Positions 8,724 to 18,650 are shown, numbered from the stretch's first letter. The stretch: 64,000 bases of DNA from Microvirga flavescens (GCF_003290125.1 NZ_QMKH01000001.1:124001-188000), one strand, 5' to 3'. Numbers and translations: made by a program. Notes: generated by a model from the sequence alone, not told the origin.

Positions 8724-10532
8724 TCAGAATGCGTCCTCCCAGCTCCGGCTCAGGCGTACGGCAGAATTGATGAGACCGACCATTGAATAGGTCTGCGGGA
8801 AATTGCCCCATAATTCCCCCGTCGTGAAGTCCGCATCCTCAGAAAAGAGACCGAAGGAATTCCGTAAGCGCAAAATTCGTTCGAAAAGGTCCCGTGCCTC
8901 CTGACGGCGGCCAATGGCGTTGAGGGCATCAACATACCAGAAGGCGCAGACCATGAACGCCGTGTGCATGCGCCCGAAATCGTCCTCTACGTCGTAACGG
9001 AGCAGAAGATCGCCCCGCCGCAGGTTCTTGCCGATGGCATCCACCGTGGCGACGAATCGCGGATCGTCAGGCTTCACAAAGCCGATTTCGGCCAGAAGCA
9101 GCAGGGTCGCGTCCAGGTGCTCGCCGTCGAAGCCCGAAACGAAGGTGCCGGTTTGAGCATTGAAAGCGCGCGCATCGATCACCGCATGCATGCGGTCGGC
9201 CTGCTCGCGCCAATAGGCGATGCAGTCCTCACGCTTGAGCACCCCAGCAATCCGTGCCAGCCGGTCGCACGCCGCCCAGCACATGACACTCGGAAAGGTG
9301 TGGATGGAGGCCTTGGTGCGCAGCTCCCAGGGCCCGGCGTCAGGCTGGTCGAATACCTCCACCGCACGCTGACCGAGTTTTTCGAGATGCTCGAACAGGG
9401 CGCGATTGCCGGTGCGGATCAGGCGACGGTCGAAGAAGGCATGGGTTGAGGCGAGAATGATGCTGCCGTAGGCGTCGTTCTGAATCTGCGTGTAGGCCGC
9501 ATTGCCGACACGTACCGGCCCCATGCCACGATAGCCGGTAAGCGCCTCGGCGACATTCTCCTCGAGCTGCATTGACCGCGTGATGCTGAACAGCGGCGGC
9601 ATGTCCTTCTGGTCCGGGATCGCCTCCATGTCGTCGACGATGTTGGCGATGTAATTGAGATAGTCCTCCATCGTGCCGGTGGTGCCGAGGCGGTTGAGCG
9701 CGTGGATCACGAAATAGGCATCGCGCAACCAGCAATAACGATAGTCCCAGTTGCGTTCGCTATGGGGCGCTTCCGGGATCGATGTCGTGAGCGCGGCAAC
9801 GATGGCGCCGGTCTCCTCATAGTTGCAGAGCTTGAGCGTGATCGCCGCGCGGATCACCGCCTCCTGCCAGTCGAAGGGGATCGACAGCGAGCGCACCCAG
9901 TCGAGCCAGAAGTCGATCGTCTTGCTCAAGAATTCGCGCGCCGTGGCATCCGCCTCCGCACGCAAAGGCTCGTCCTCTCCGAAGAAGAACGAAACCGGCC
10001 TGTCGACCACGAAAGGACGCTCGGCGAACACGTAGGAGATCGGCGCGTCCGTCGTGAGCCGGAGCGAACGTCCCGGCCCGACGAACCGAAGATGGTTGCT
10101 GCCGCGCGTCAGGCTCGGTTTCTGCGAGCCCCATTCGAAATGCGGACGCAGGCGTACGCGGATTCGTGGGCGCCCCTTCACAGGCCGCACGCGGCGGATC
10201 AGCATCGGCGGGCGATACATGCGGTCGAAATTCTTGAATCGTGGCGCGAAGTCCGTGATCTCAAGCACGTTTCCATGCGCATCCATCATGGTGGACACGA
10301 GGACCGCCGTATTTTCGATGTAAGTCTGTTCGCATGTCTGCATGCCGACCATGTCGATGGCGAAGATGCCATGCTGGTCGGTATCGGCCCTGCCTTCCGA
10401 GGAATCGATCAAGGCGGATAGAATGGGATCTCCATCAAAGCGCGGGAAGCAGCTCCAGACGATCTGCGCGCGCCGGTCCACAAGCGCCGCGATCATGCAG
10501 TTACCGATGACGGCAAGGTCGAGTGAAGTCAT
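8724..10532 (-). CDS. GH15 family glycoside hydrolase (trehalase/glucoamylase type)
   Basis: 602 residues from ATG 10532, which overlaps the otsB stop by four bases (ATGA), so otsB and this gene are translationally coupled. It has the bacterial GH15 layout: an N-terminal beta-sandwich (about residues 1-230) and an (alpha/alpha)6 barrel. Motifs include RNWDYRYCWLRDA near residue 290 and, near the C-terminus, GELWGNFPQ, whose Glu at about 573 is the expected second catalytic acid. There is no signal peptide, so it acts in the cytosol. GH15 members include glucoamylases, dextranases and trehalases; the link to otsA-otsB makes trehalase activity the best inference, not a proof. Confidence 0.85.
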   Translation of the reverse strand: MTSLDLAVIGNCMIAALVDRRAQIVWSCFPRFDGDPILSALIDSSEGRADTDQHGIFAIDMVGMQTCEQTYIENTAVLVSTMMDAHGNVLEITDFAPRFKNFDRMYRPPMLIRRVRPVKGRPRIRVRLRPHFEWGSQKPSLTRGSNHLRFVGPGRSLRLTTDAPISYVFAERPFVVDRPVSFFFGEDEPLRAEADATAREFLSKTIDFWLDWVRSLSIPFDWQEAVIRAAITLKLCNYEETGAIVAALTTSIPEAPHSERNWDYRYCWLRDAYFVIHALNRLGTTGTMEDYLNYIANIVDDMEAIPDQKDMPPLFSITRSMQLEENVAEALTGYRGMGPVRVGNAAYTQIQNDAYGSIILASTHAFFDRRLIRTGNRALFEHLEKLGQRAVEVFDQPDAGPWELRTKASIHTFPSVMCWAACDRLARIAGVLKREDCIAYWREQADRMHAVIDARAFNAQTGTFVSGFDGEHLDATLLLLAEIGFVKPDDPRFVATVDAIGKNLRRGDLLLRYDVEDDFGRMHTAFMVCAFWYVDALNAIGRRQEARDLFERILRLRNSFGLFSEDADFTTGELWGNFPQTYSMVGLINSAVRLSRSWEDAF

Positions 10533-11314
10533 GCGCCAGCCTCCTCCATCAACGGCAACACGCCTCCCGCGACCCAGGCGGACAGGCATTGTCTCAGCGC
10601 GGCGGGTGTCTGCAGCCTCTTTTGGGCGACGGTGTTGCCATCCCCGATGCGGACCGAAATTCCATCAAGGGCGTTCACAGCGTTGAACCCGTTCTCGTCC
10701 GTCAAATCGTCCCCGACGAAGATCGGCCTGCGCCCTCGATAGGGGGCTTGTCGGAGAAAACTCTCGATGACCTTTCCCTTGCCTGCCGCCGCCGGCAAAA
10801 GTTCTGCAACCGCCTTGCCCAACTGAATGCGATATTCCGGCCCCAGCGCCTCGGCCGCCGCATTCACCGTCGCAAGAACGAAGTCCCTCTCCTGCGGAGC
10901 GAGACGCCAGTGGACTGCAACAGAGCATCCCTTGTCCTCGACCAGAACGCCGGACTTCGCGGATGCGACATCTTGAAGGCGTGGAACGATCCCGCGCAGG
11001 CGCGGATGATCCTCAGGCTGGCAGAGATAGACCGTCTTGCCGATGCGATATTCAAGCCCGTGAAGGCCGGCGATGTCGAAGCGATACGGCGCGAGTCTCG
11101 TATCGAGAAAAGCGATGGGCCGCCCGCTGATGATGGCGAGCGCACCGCCGAGTCTGTCCTTCATGCCGGAAAGCACATCGCGCAATCCCTGATCGACCAC
11201 GACCGCATCGGGGCGCTCTACGATGTCGACAAGCGTGCCGTCGAAATCGAGAAAGAGCGCCCACTGTTCCGCAGCAGCCAAGGATGCGTTTCGATGGGCC
11301 GGGTGTTCACGCAT
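10529..11314 (-). CDS. otsB: Trehalose-6-phosphate phosphatase
   Basis: 261 residues, typical OtsB length. It is a HAD-superfamily phosphatase that converts trehalose-6-phosphate to trehalose. Motif I DFDGT is at residues 23-27 (nucleophile Asp23, acid/base Asp25), motif II ISGRP at 62-66, and motif IV GDDLTDE at 201-207. Its start overlaps the end of otsA by eight bases and its stop overlaps the GH15 start by four, so the three genes form a tight translational unit. Confidence is high. Confidence 0.95.
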   Translation of the reverse strand: MREHPAHRNASLAAAEQWALFLDFDGTLVDIVERPDAVVVDQGLRDVLSGMKDRLGGALAIISGRPIAFLDTRLAPYRFDIAGLHGLEYRIGKTVYLCQPEDHPRLRGIVPRLQDVASAKSGVLVEDKGCSVAVHWRLAPQERDFVLATVNAAAEALGPEYRIQLGKAVAELLPAAAGKGKVIESFLRQAPYRGRRPIFVGDDLTDENGFNAVNALDGISVRIGDGNTVAQKRLQTPAALRQCLSAWVAGGVLPLMEEAGA

Positions 11315-13541
11315 TGGCTGCCGCGCGCCTCCCCGCCTTGATCAAGCGCCGAATGCGTTGCCTCTTGCGCAGGCGCGATGCCGCCAGCAGCATCTGTCCC
11401 GCCCAGCGATAGACATTGCGCTCGCGCACCTGATCGCGCATGAGCCGCAGGCGCTCACGCTGCTCGTTGGGAGACATCCGCAGGGCGCGGTCGATGGCCT
11501 GCCCCATCGCATGCCCGTTATAGGGATTGACGATCAGCGCCTCCGACAACTCACGGGACGCGCCCGCGAAGGCCGAGAGAATCAAGACGCCCTCCTCATC
11601 ATCCCTCGCGGCGACGAATTCCTTGGCGACGAGGTTCATGCCGTCATGCAGGCTGGAGACGATGCACAGGTCCGCCGCACGAAACAGCTCGAAAACCTGG
11701 TCCGGCTGATGATGCCGGATGAGAAGTTTGATCGGCTCGTAAGTATCAGAGCCGTGCTTCTGGTTGATCTCCTTCGCCAGCGCTTCGGCCTCGTCCTGCA
11801 ACTGACGATAACTCGCGAGCTTGCTGCGCGTCGGCGCGGCCACCTGAATGAAGGTGAAGCGTCCCTTCCATTCGGGATGATCGGTCAGAAGAAAATCGAT
11901 GGCCTGCATGCGGTCGACGATTCCCTTCGTGTAATCGAACCGCTCGATGCCGACGCCGATGCGGATATCGTCAGGCAGGCCGAGACGCCGCCGCACGGCG
12001 AGGCGGCATTCCGGAACGGGCTTTTGCCCTTCGAGCGCCGTCGGGGGCCACTCGATGGAAATGGGATAGGGACGGATCAAGGTTTCCTGGCCGCCGAAGG
12101 TCACGGAATCCTTTTCCCTGTCGATGCGGCTTTCGACATAGGCATCCACGGCGTCGAGGAAGTGGTTGCAATGGGCCTGCGTGTGAAACCCGAGAATGGA
12201 GGAGCCAAGGAGACCATCGATGATCTCCTCGCGCCACGGGCAGATGCCGAAAGTCTCCGCGTTCGGCCACGGAATATGCCAGAACGTCACGATGGTCGCG
12301 CGAGGCAACCGGTCGCGGATCATGCGCGGCAGCAGGGCGAAGTGATAGTCCTGCACGAGCACGATGGGGTCCTCACGCTTGGCCTCCGCCACAACGGCAT
12401 CTGCGAATTTTTCGTTCACCGCGCGATACATGCGCCAATCGGATTCACGGAAAGTGGGGCGCACGAAGGCGATGTGACAGAGCGGCCACAGGCCTTCATT
12501 GGCGGCGCCATAATAATAGCCGTCCTGCTCCTCCTCCGAGAGCCAGACGCGCCGCAGCGTGTAGAGCGGATGATCGGGTGGAACCGCAACGCGATCATAA
12601 GGATCGACAGTTTCTCGATCCGCGGAGCCGCTGCCATGCGCGATCCACGTTCCGCCGCACGCGCGCGTCACCGGCTCGAGTGCGGCGACGAGACCGCTCG
12701 CGGGAATCTGCAGCGTGATGTCGCCACTTTCCGTTTTATTGTGGATGTAAGGTTCACGGTTCGACACCACGATCACTTCCGAGCCGGAGAGCTCGTTCGA
12801 GAGGGCGGCGCGCAGGGTCTCGGGACTCCAGTCGGTATGGGCGGCGTCGATGGTACGACGGGAAGATTCAAGCTCCCGCAAGACGTCTCGGATTTCCTGA
12901 CCGATGGGGATGAGCTCGTCGTCCGCAGGTGCGCCCGCCGTCCCGGTGCGCGCATTCTCTATGGCCAGGCGGATCGAGGCGAGCCAGCGGCGCATCACCA
13001 ACATCGCAATGACGGAGGCAAGCGCGGCCGCGCCGAAAGCGACGCCAGTCAAGGCGAGGAAGAGATAATTGCGCGCTTCCCAGCCGCGCTGCTCGGCATA
13101 GCTGAGGTCGTGAAGAATGACGAGATGCCCCGTCCGGCCGCTCGAGACTTTCAACGGAAAGGCACTGACCAGAATGTTGCGGTTGTCCTCGGAGATCGTC
13201 GCGGATGCTTCGGCGTTCGAGCGTGCGGCCTGCTCGCAGGAGAACGATTGCGGCATGTTCTTTGTGGGGTAGCTCAAGCCGTTCGCGTCGCAATATCCGA
13301 TCGCCAGCACGCGCTCGTCGGACGTGATCCGGTCGAACAGGGCCGTGAGGCTCGCCGCATCATTTTTCTGGAGAAGGCTTGCGACCTGATCGCGGGCCGA
13401 ATTGAAAACCAGCCGCGAGCGCAGTTCCACATCACGGCGAGACCACTGTTCCACAAACGAAGTCGCGAACGGCAGAACCGCCAGGATCACGATGGCGGCA
13501 ACCAGCAGTGCGATTCCGCCAAAGCGGAGGATGATTTTCAA
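11307..13541 (-). CDS. otsA: Membrane-anchored alpha,alpha-trehalose-6-phosphate synthase with sensor-like N-terminus
   Basis: 744 residues against about 470 for ordinary OtsA. Residues ~255-735 are the GT20 synthase that makes trehalose-6-phosphate from UDP-glucose and glucose-6-phosphate: VSNREPY at 259-265, WHIPWP at 421-426, ERFDYTKG at 533-540 (Arg534 and Lys539 expected to bind donor phosphates) and [10 protein letters not shown] at 633-642. The extra N-terminus has TM1 (~8-28), a ~130-residue predicted periplasmic domain with Cys84 and Cys102, TM2 (~158-183) and a HAMP-like segment (~184-228). This is the layout of a sensor kinase input with the kinase replaced by GT20. It is first in the otsA-otsB-GH15 unit. 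The catalytic call is firm; signal sensing is inference. Confidence 0.92.
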   Translation of the reverse strand: MKIILRFGGIALLVAAIVILAVLPFATSFVEQWSRRDVELRSRLVFNSARDQVASLLQKNDAASLTALFDRITSDERVLAIGYCDANGLSYPTKNMPQSFSCEQAARSNAEASATISEDNRNILVSAFPLKVSSGRTGHLVILHDLSYAEQRGWEARNYLFLALTGVAFGAAALASVIAMLVMRRWLASIRLAIENARTGTAGAPADDELIPIGQEIRDVLRELESSRRTIDAAHTDWSPETLRAALSNELSGSEVIVVSNREPYIHNKTESGDITLQIPASGLVAALEPVTRACGGTWIAHGSGSADRETVDPYDRVAVPPDHPLYTLRRVWLSEEEQDGYYYGAANEGLWPLCHIAFVRPTFRESDWRMYRAVNEKFADAVVAEAKREDPIVLVQDYHFALLPRMIRDRLPRATIVTFWHIPWPNAETFGICPWREEIIDGLLGSSILGFHTQAHCNHFLDAVDAYVESRIDREKDSVTFGGQETLIRPYPISIEWPPTALEGQKPVPECRLAVRRRLGLPDDIRIGVGIERFDYTKGIVDRMQAIDFLLTDHPEWKGRFTFIQVAAPTRSKLASYRQLQDEAEALAKEINQKHGSDTYEPIKLLIRHHQPDQVFELFRAADLCIVSSLHDGMNLVAKEFVAARDDEEGVLILSAFAGASRELSEALIVNPYNGHAMGQAIDRALRMSPNEQRERLRLMRDQVRERNVYRWAGQMLLAASRLRKRQRIRRLIKAGRRAAANA

Positions 13542-13672
13542 AACGACGAAACCTCGCTGAAGCTTTTCAATGAATCGAATTGCCTAGCTTTAAAACTCAC
13601 TGCACCGCGCAAAGTTTCATGCCCGTAGGAGAAAACCTGGCCTGGACAGCTATGGCGCGGCGCAGGCACGAA

Positions 13673-13700
13673 AAAGGCCCGGTCGACTGACCGGGCCTTT
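13673..13700. terminator. Bidirectional-type terminator between the otsA upstream region and the T1SS operon
   Basis: Perfect 12-bp stem AAAGGCCCGGTC / GACCGGGCCTTT with a GACT loop. On the minus strand it is followed by TTTTTCG, so it most likely ends the secretion operon whose last gene stops at 13777. Confidence 0.8.
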
Positions 13701-13776
13701 GTCAACGCTCAACTCACGAACTCGGTTGCTAAAGCAGCTCTCGCGAACCCGAGGGCCGCCGCCTTGGCAGCGAGCT

Positions 13777-15102
13777 TTAGTGTTCGCGGAAAGCGCGAGC
13801 GAATTGCTCGCTCACGGGCTTCATGAGGTATTGGAACGGTGTGCGCTCGTTGACCTGCACGAACACTTCCGCCTGCATGCCAGCGATCAGCTTGAGCTGG
13901 CCAAGACGCTTGAGCTCCTCCGAAGGAATCGCCACGCGGATCGTATAGAACGACGCCCCGGTCTGCTGATCGCGCGAGACGTCTGCCGAGATGCGCGAAA
14001 CCGTTCCGTGAAGCTCGGGAGTGTTGCGGGCATTCGAGGCGTGAACGCGAATGGCCGCCGGCTGACCGATGGCGAGCTGATCGATCTCGTTCGGCAGCAC
14101 GCGTGCTTCGAGGTCGAGAACGTCGTTCGACGGCACGATGAGCATCACAGGTTCGGCGGGGGAAATCACGCCACCGACCGTGTGCACATTGAGCTGGTGA
14201 ACATAGCCCGGGCTCGGTGCGCGGATATCCGTGCGCTTGAGCTGGTCTTCGGCCGCCACGCGACGCTCGGTATACTCGTTGACCTGAGCCTGCGTGTCAC
14301 GCAGATCCTTGAGCGTATTGGCGCGCGTCTCCTCATCGACCTGAATGATCTGGAGATCGGTTTCCGCGATGCGCCCCTGCGACTGGGCAACAGCCGCGAT
14401 GAGTTGTCCACGCTGGCCTTCGATAGAGGCTGCATCACGCTCGAGAGCGTTGAGGCGTGGCAATTGCACCAGGTTCTTCTGATAGAGATCGCGAACGCCC
14501 TTCAGCTCATCGGCAATGAACGCGGCCTCGCGGGCCTTCGATTCCTGCTGCGCCGTGAGGCCGCGAATCTCGTCCTGATACTGCGAGACGCGCTTCCGGA
14601 GCTGGTCCTTCTGGCTCTCGCGGCTCGCCTTGCGAGCATCGAACAGCGTTTTTTCAGAGGCCAGCATCTTCTTGATGTTGGGCTCGTCGACACGCTTGGC
14701 GAGCTCGACAGGAACCTGGATCTCCGCGATGCCGTCACGTTCGGCTTCGAGGCGAGCCTGGCGGGCCAGCAATTCGTCGAGCTGCTTGGACACGAGCTGG
14801 AGATTGGCCCGCGTCACGGTCTCGTCGAGGCGCACCAGAAGGTCGCCCGCGTTCACGCGATCGCCGTCACGCACCTTCAGCTCGCCGACGATGCCGCCGG
14901 TCGGGTGCTGCACCTTCTTGACGCTGGAATCGATGACGAACTGGCCGCCGGCGACAACAGCGCCGGACAGGTTGGCAGTGGCCGCCCAAAGTCCGATGGT
15001 GCCCGCGAACAACGCGATTGTCGAAAGTCCGAGCCGGTTGAGATAACGCAGCTTGTTCTGGTGGATGGAAGGTTTAGCTGGAGCGGATTGCAGGACGAGC
15101 AT
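13777..15102 (-). CDS. HlyD-family type I secretion adaptor (membrane fusion protein)
   Basis: 441 residues. A short cytosolic tail is followed by one membrane helix (~24-42), a barrel/lipoyl-like region, a long coiled-coil section (~95-290) with many EQRLDALE-like heptads, and a C-terminal beta-barrel (FYTIRVAIPSEE, LIAGMQAEVFVQV). This is the PrtE/HlyD form that bridges an inner-membrane ABC exporter to a TolC-like outer channel. Its ATG shares one base with the stop codon of the upstream ABC transporter (TAATG), which implies coupled synthesis. The outer-membrane component and the exported protein are not in the window. Confidence 0.92.
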   Translation of the reverse strand: MLVLQSAPAKPSIHQNKLRYLNRLGLSTIALFAGTIGLWAATANLSGAVVAGGQFVIDSSVKKVQHPTGGIVGELKVRDGDRVNAGDLLVRLDETVTRANLQLVSKQLDELLARQARLEAERDGIAEIQVPVELAKRVDEPNIKKMLASEKTLFDARKASRESQKDQLRKRVSQYQDEIRGLTAQQESKAREAAFIADELKGVRDLYQKNLVQLPRLNALERDAASIEGQRGQLIAAVAQSQGRIAETDLQIIQVDEETRANTLKDLRDTQAQVNEYTERRVAAEDQLKRTDIRAPSPGYVHQLNVHTVGGVISPAEPVMLIVPSNDVLDLEARVLPNEIDQLAIGQPAAIRVHASNARNTPELHGTVSRISADVSRDQQTGASFYTIRVAIPSEELKRLGQLKLIAGMQAEVFVQVNERTPFQYLMKPVSEQFARAFREH

Positions 15103-16868
15103 TAGCCGACCTCCCTCAGGGAAGCCCCTTGCGGCGCGCCTTGCGGACGCGCCGGAGCTTGCTGTGCATTGTTGCGTTTCATGACGGCCTGCAGAACCTC
15201 GTCACGCGGACCGACGGCCTTGACGCGGCCTTCTTCCATGATTGCGACGAGATCCACATTGCCGAGAGCGGCGGGACGGTGCGTGATGATGACGATCACG
15301 CCGCCACGCTGGCGCACCGACAGGATGGCCTGATTGAGAGCCTCGTCGCCGGCGCCGTCAAGGCTGGCGTTGGGCTCGTCGAGCACCACGAGGAAGGGAT
15401 CGCCATAGAGCGCACGGGCAAGCGCCACGCGCTGACGTTGGCCGCCGGAAAGCGAAGCGCCGCCTTCACCGATATGCGTGTCGTAGCCGTCGGGAAGGTT
15501 GAGGATCAGCTCATGCGCGCCGGCCTTCTTCGCAGCGTCGATGATCGACTCAGGCTTGGCGTCGGGCTGGAAGCGGGAAATGTTCTCGGCAACCGTGCCG
15601 TCGAACAGCTCGACGTCCTGCGGCAGGTAGCCCACATGACGCCCGAGACTGTCGGGCTCCCACTGGTCGAGCGCCGCGCTATCAACGCGCACTTCGCCCC
15701 GAAGCGTCGGCCACACGCCGACGAGGGCGCGCGCGAGGCTCGACTTGCCGGAGGCGCTGGGTCCGATCAGGCCAAGCCCCTGGCCGGCCTTCAGCTCGAA
15801 GGCCGCGGCCTGCACGATGGGCTGGTTGGAACCAGGCGCGGCGACATAGATGTCGTCCACGAGAAGGCTGGCGACGGGCGCGGGCAGCGGCAGGCGCTTA
15901 CCCTGCGCCGGGATCAGCGACAGGATGCGCTGCAGGCGATGATAGCTCTGACGCGCACCGATGAAGCCCTTCCAGTTCGCAACCGCGATTTCGATGGGAG
16001 CCAGCGCGCGGGACATCATGATCGACGCCGCGATCATGGAGCCGCCTGACATCTGCCCCTCGATCACCAGCAGCGCGCCCAGACCGAGGATGCCCGATTG
16101 CAGGACCATGCGGAAGATCTTGGCGAAAGCGCTCATGACCGACGACGATTCGCTCAGGCGGAGCCCGTCGATCACATGGCGGGTATGCACCTCGTCGTAA
16201 CGGTCGCCGAGGAAGCCGATCATGCCGAGCGCGCGGACGGCCTCGGCGTTGCGGCGGCTCGTTTCGGCGAGCGTATGGCGCTCGGCGCCGCTCTTGGTGA
16301 GCTCATACATCGGATCGCGGCTCTTCTTGTCCGTGTAGAGCGTGAGCAGCACGATGACGACGCCGCCGATCACGGAGAAGAGGCCGAGCCAGGGATGGAT
16401 GATGAAGCAGCCGAGGAAGAAGATCGGCATGAACGGCATGTCGAAGAGAGCCGTCGGCCCCATGCCGGAAAGGAAGTTGCGGATCTGGTCGAGATCACGG
16501 ATCGGCTGCATGCTCTCAGACGACTTGGCGCCCTTGAGCGGCATCTGTGCCACGAGATCGAAGATGCGGCGCGCGAGAATCTCGTCGAACCGCGCGCCGA
16601 TACGGGCGAGCATCTTGGCGCGGATGGTATCCAGCGCACCCGAGAGCACGTAGGCCGCGAGACAGATGAGGGAGAGACCGACGAGCGTCGCGACGCTGCG
16701 GCTGGAGAGAACCCGGTCGTAGACCTGCAGCATGTACAGCGAGCCGGTCAGGGCCAGGACGTTGACGATGGCCGAGAAGATGGCGACGCCACCGAACGAC
16801 GGAAGACACGTTTTAAGAGCGTCGGAAACTTCCGTGCTTTCTTCTCTTGGTCTTGATGCCTGCTTCAT
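15102..16868 (-). CDS. Type I secretion system ABC transporter (PrtD family permease/ATPase)
   Basis: 588 residues: a six-helix transmembrane half (about 25-300) fused to an ABC ATPase. Walker A GPSASGKSS is at 369-377, the signature LSGGQ at 473-477, and Walker B ends with DE at 497-498. The absence of a C39 peptidase or C39-like N-terminal domain and the sequence style place it in the PrtD group, which exports proteases, lipases and other RTX-type proteins with C-terminal signals. A good ribosome site (AGGA) lies 8 bases upstream of ATG 16868. It is first gene of a two-gene operon with the HlyD adaptor. The substrate is unknown. Confidence 0.93.
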   Translation of the reverse strand: MKQASRPREESTEVSDALKTCLPSFGGVAIFSAIVNVLALTGSLYMLQVYDRVLSSRSVATLVGLSLICLAAYVLSGALDTIRAKMLARIGARFDEILARRIFDLVAQMPLKGAKSSESMQPIRDLDQIRNFLSGMGPTALFDMPFMPIFFLGCFIIHPWLGLFSVIGGVVIVLLTLYTDKKSRDPMYELTKSGAERHTLAETSRRNAEAVRALGMIGFLGDRYDEVHTRHVIDGLRLSESSSVMSAFAKIFRMVLQSGILGLGALLVIEGQMSGGSMIAASIMMSRALAPIEIAVANWKGFIGARQSYHRLQRILSLIPAQGKRLPLPAPVASLLVDDIYVAAPGSNQPIVQAAAFELKAGQGLGLIGPSASGKSSLARALVGVWPTLRGEVRVDSAALDQWEPDSLGRHVGYLPQDVELFDGTVAENISRFQPDAKPESIIDAAKKAGAHELILNLPDGYDTHIGEGGASLSGGQRQRVALARALYGDPFLVVLDEPNASLDGAGDEALNQAILSVRQRGGVIVIITHRPAALGNVDLVAIMEEGRVKAVGPRDEVLQAVMKRNNAQQAPARPQGAPQGASLREVG

Positions 16869-17501
16869 TTGAAATTCCTAAAGACGCCTCTGCCGCGTTC
16901 GTTTCCCGATTGTTCCGCCTGTAGCGGCCAATTTTCTCAAGAAACGGCGCTTCTCCTTATCGGGACGATAGCTGGGTGCTTAATAATGGAAGAGCGGCCT
17001 TCATCAAACCCTTAAGTTAACTAGGTTTGGGAGAGATGTTTCCGCTTCGATCGATAGCCCCGTCAATCGCGGTTTACGTAACGCAACGTTCTTTTGTAAT
17101 CATATTCCATGTAACTATGTCAACGTTCTGGCACAATAAGTCAAAGCTGCGCCATAGGAAAATTCTTCGGGATTCTTGAGTTGGAGTCACCGAACCGTAA
17201 GTGCTTTTGGTTAATCGAACGCCATGCGTTCCACTGGAGACCGCTTCAAGAAACGGCCCATTTGCGCGGAAGAGGTCCCCCGACAATATGTCGATTTTGC
17301 GGAATGAGGGCACCAACACCCGCCTCCCCGCCTCGGATCGGAAGCTTGTCGCCGGGGCCTGCTAACGATTTTGCGCGGGTTCCCCCCTGTGGCCATCCGT
17401 CGCGGTCACGCATGGTGTTTTCACCCCTCCTCCCGACACGGAGGTTTCCTCAGCCAGGTCCACCGTTTAGAAGAACTGATCCTTTCGCTTCTGGAAAAGC
17501 T
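16869..17501. promoter_or_regulatory. 633-base AT-richer intergenic region between divergent T1SS operon and glycosyltransferase
   Basis: No convincing gene. It is clearly AT-richer than its flanks, especially 16970-17230. Structures seen: an inverted repeat CAAACC / GGTTTG at 17005-17029, and two copies of CAACGTTCT (17084-17092 and 17121-17129) 37 bases apart. These could be regulator sites for the secretion operon. The open frames of 81 and ~100 codons here have no ribosome site or recognisable product. Confidence 0.5.
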
Positions 17502-18650
17502 GTGCCCCTTTCGCCCTCCGATCTCTCTGGCCGCAAGCTTGTCTTTGTCGTCACCGAGGACTGGTTCTTCGCCTCGCATTTCCTGCCGATGGCGCGCGCC
17601 GCGCGAGAACTCGGGCTCGACGTGTGCGTCGTCACACGCGTCCGCCGCCACCGCGACGTCATTGAAGCCACAGGTGCCCGGGTTATTCCCCTCGAAGCGG
17701 AGCGCCGCAGCCTCAACCCGCTCGCAGCCGGATACGCCGCCGGCCAGCTTGCCGCGATTCTCAAGGATGAGAAGACCGATCTCGTCCATTGCATCGCGCT
17801 GAAAGCGATTCTGATCGGCGGGTTTGCCAGCGTCCTCGCCGGAGTGCCGCGCCGGATCTTCGCCCTGACGGGCCTCGGCTTTCTGGGCGCGCGAGGCGAT
17901 GGGCTGGGTGCCTTCGCGCGCAAGGCCGTTCGCTTTCTGGTGCGTGGCCTCGAAACAAAGCGGACCCGCTACCTTTTCGAAAACCCTGACGATCCGCGCA
18001 TGCTCGGCCTCGACCCGCACGGCTCACAGGTGATGATCGTGGGCGGGGCCGGCATCGACCCCGAGAGGCTGAAGCCTGCTCCCCTGCCCCCGCAGCCGCC
18101 CCTGCGCGTTGCCCTCATCGCCCGTATGCTCTGGTCGAAGGGCGTCGATCTCGCGGTCGAGGCGACGAGAGCGGCAAGGGCGCAGGGGGCGGATGTTGAG
18201 CTGTCCCTCTATGGTGCTCCCGACCCCTCGAATCCGAAGGCCATTCCGGAAGAGACCTTGCGGAGCTGGAGCGCCGAACCGGGTATTTCCTGGCATGGCC
18301 CGACAACGGACGTGGCCTCGGTCTATGCCGCGCACCATGTGGGCTGCCTTCCCTCCCGCGGAGGCGAGGGCCTGCCGCGTACACTGCTCGAGGCCGCCGC
18401 CTGCGGACGTGCCATCGTGACGACGGATGTTCCGGGTTGCCGCACGCTGGTGCGCGATGGAGTCGAGGGACGAATCGCCCCCGCCGACGATGCCGGCAGG
18501 CTGGCCGAAATACTGGTCGATCTCACCGCCAACCCCGCCACGGTTGCGGGCATGGGGGAAGCGGCGCGGCGCCGCGTGCTCGACGGCTTCACCGAGCGGG
18601 ACGTGATGGAAACCGTCAAGACCCTCTACCGCACGGTGCTGACGGCATGA
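17502..18650 (+). CDS. Family 4-type glycosyltransferase
   Basis: About 382 residues from GTG 17502 (VPLSPSDLSGRKLVFVV). The frame is open further upstream, to 17181, but that part reads as translated noncoding sequence; an ATG at 17412 is the other candidate. The protein has a GT-B fold: an N-terminal Rossmann part beginning LVFVVTEDWFF, then RVALIARMLWSKGVD, and the donor-site region SRGGEGLPRTLLEAAACGRAIVTTD in which EGLPRTLLEA is the usual GT4 E-x7-E region. It is probably a cytosolic enzyme for exopolysaccharide or lipid-linked sugar assembly. No polysaccharide cluster is nearby. Its stop overlaps the next start (ATGA). Confidence 0.85.
   Translation: MPLSPSDLSGRKLVFVVTEDWFFASHFLPMARAARELGLDVCVVTRVRRHRDVIEATGARVIPLEAERRSLNPLAAGYAAGQLAAILKDEKTDLVHCIALKAILIGGFASVLAGVPRRIFALTGLGFLGARGDGLGAFARKAVRFLVRGLETKRTRYLFENPDDPRMLGLDPHGSQVMIVGGAGIDPERLKPAPLPPQPPLRVALIARMLWSKGVDLAVEATRAARAQGADVELSLYGAPDPSNPKAIPEETLRSWSAEPGISWHGPTTDVASVYAAHHVGCLPSRGGEGLPRTLLEAAACGRAIVTTDVPGCRTLVRDGVEGRIAPADDAGRLAEILVDLTANPATVAGMGEAARRRVLDGFTERDVMETVKTLYRTVLTA

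Noticed and set aside
11223-13628. 801-codon open frame on the plus strand opposite otsA
   Set aside because: It lies entirely antisense to a GT20 gene with intact motifs, and its translation is rich in Arg/His/Gly without family resemblance. Long antisense frames are expected at this GC content.
17074-17319. 81-codon minus-strand ORF upstream of the T1SS operon
   Set aside because: No ribosome site or signal peptide, no recognised product, and it overlaps the glycosyltransferase leader; most likely chance in an AT-richer intergenic region.
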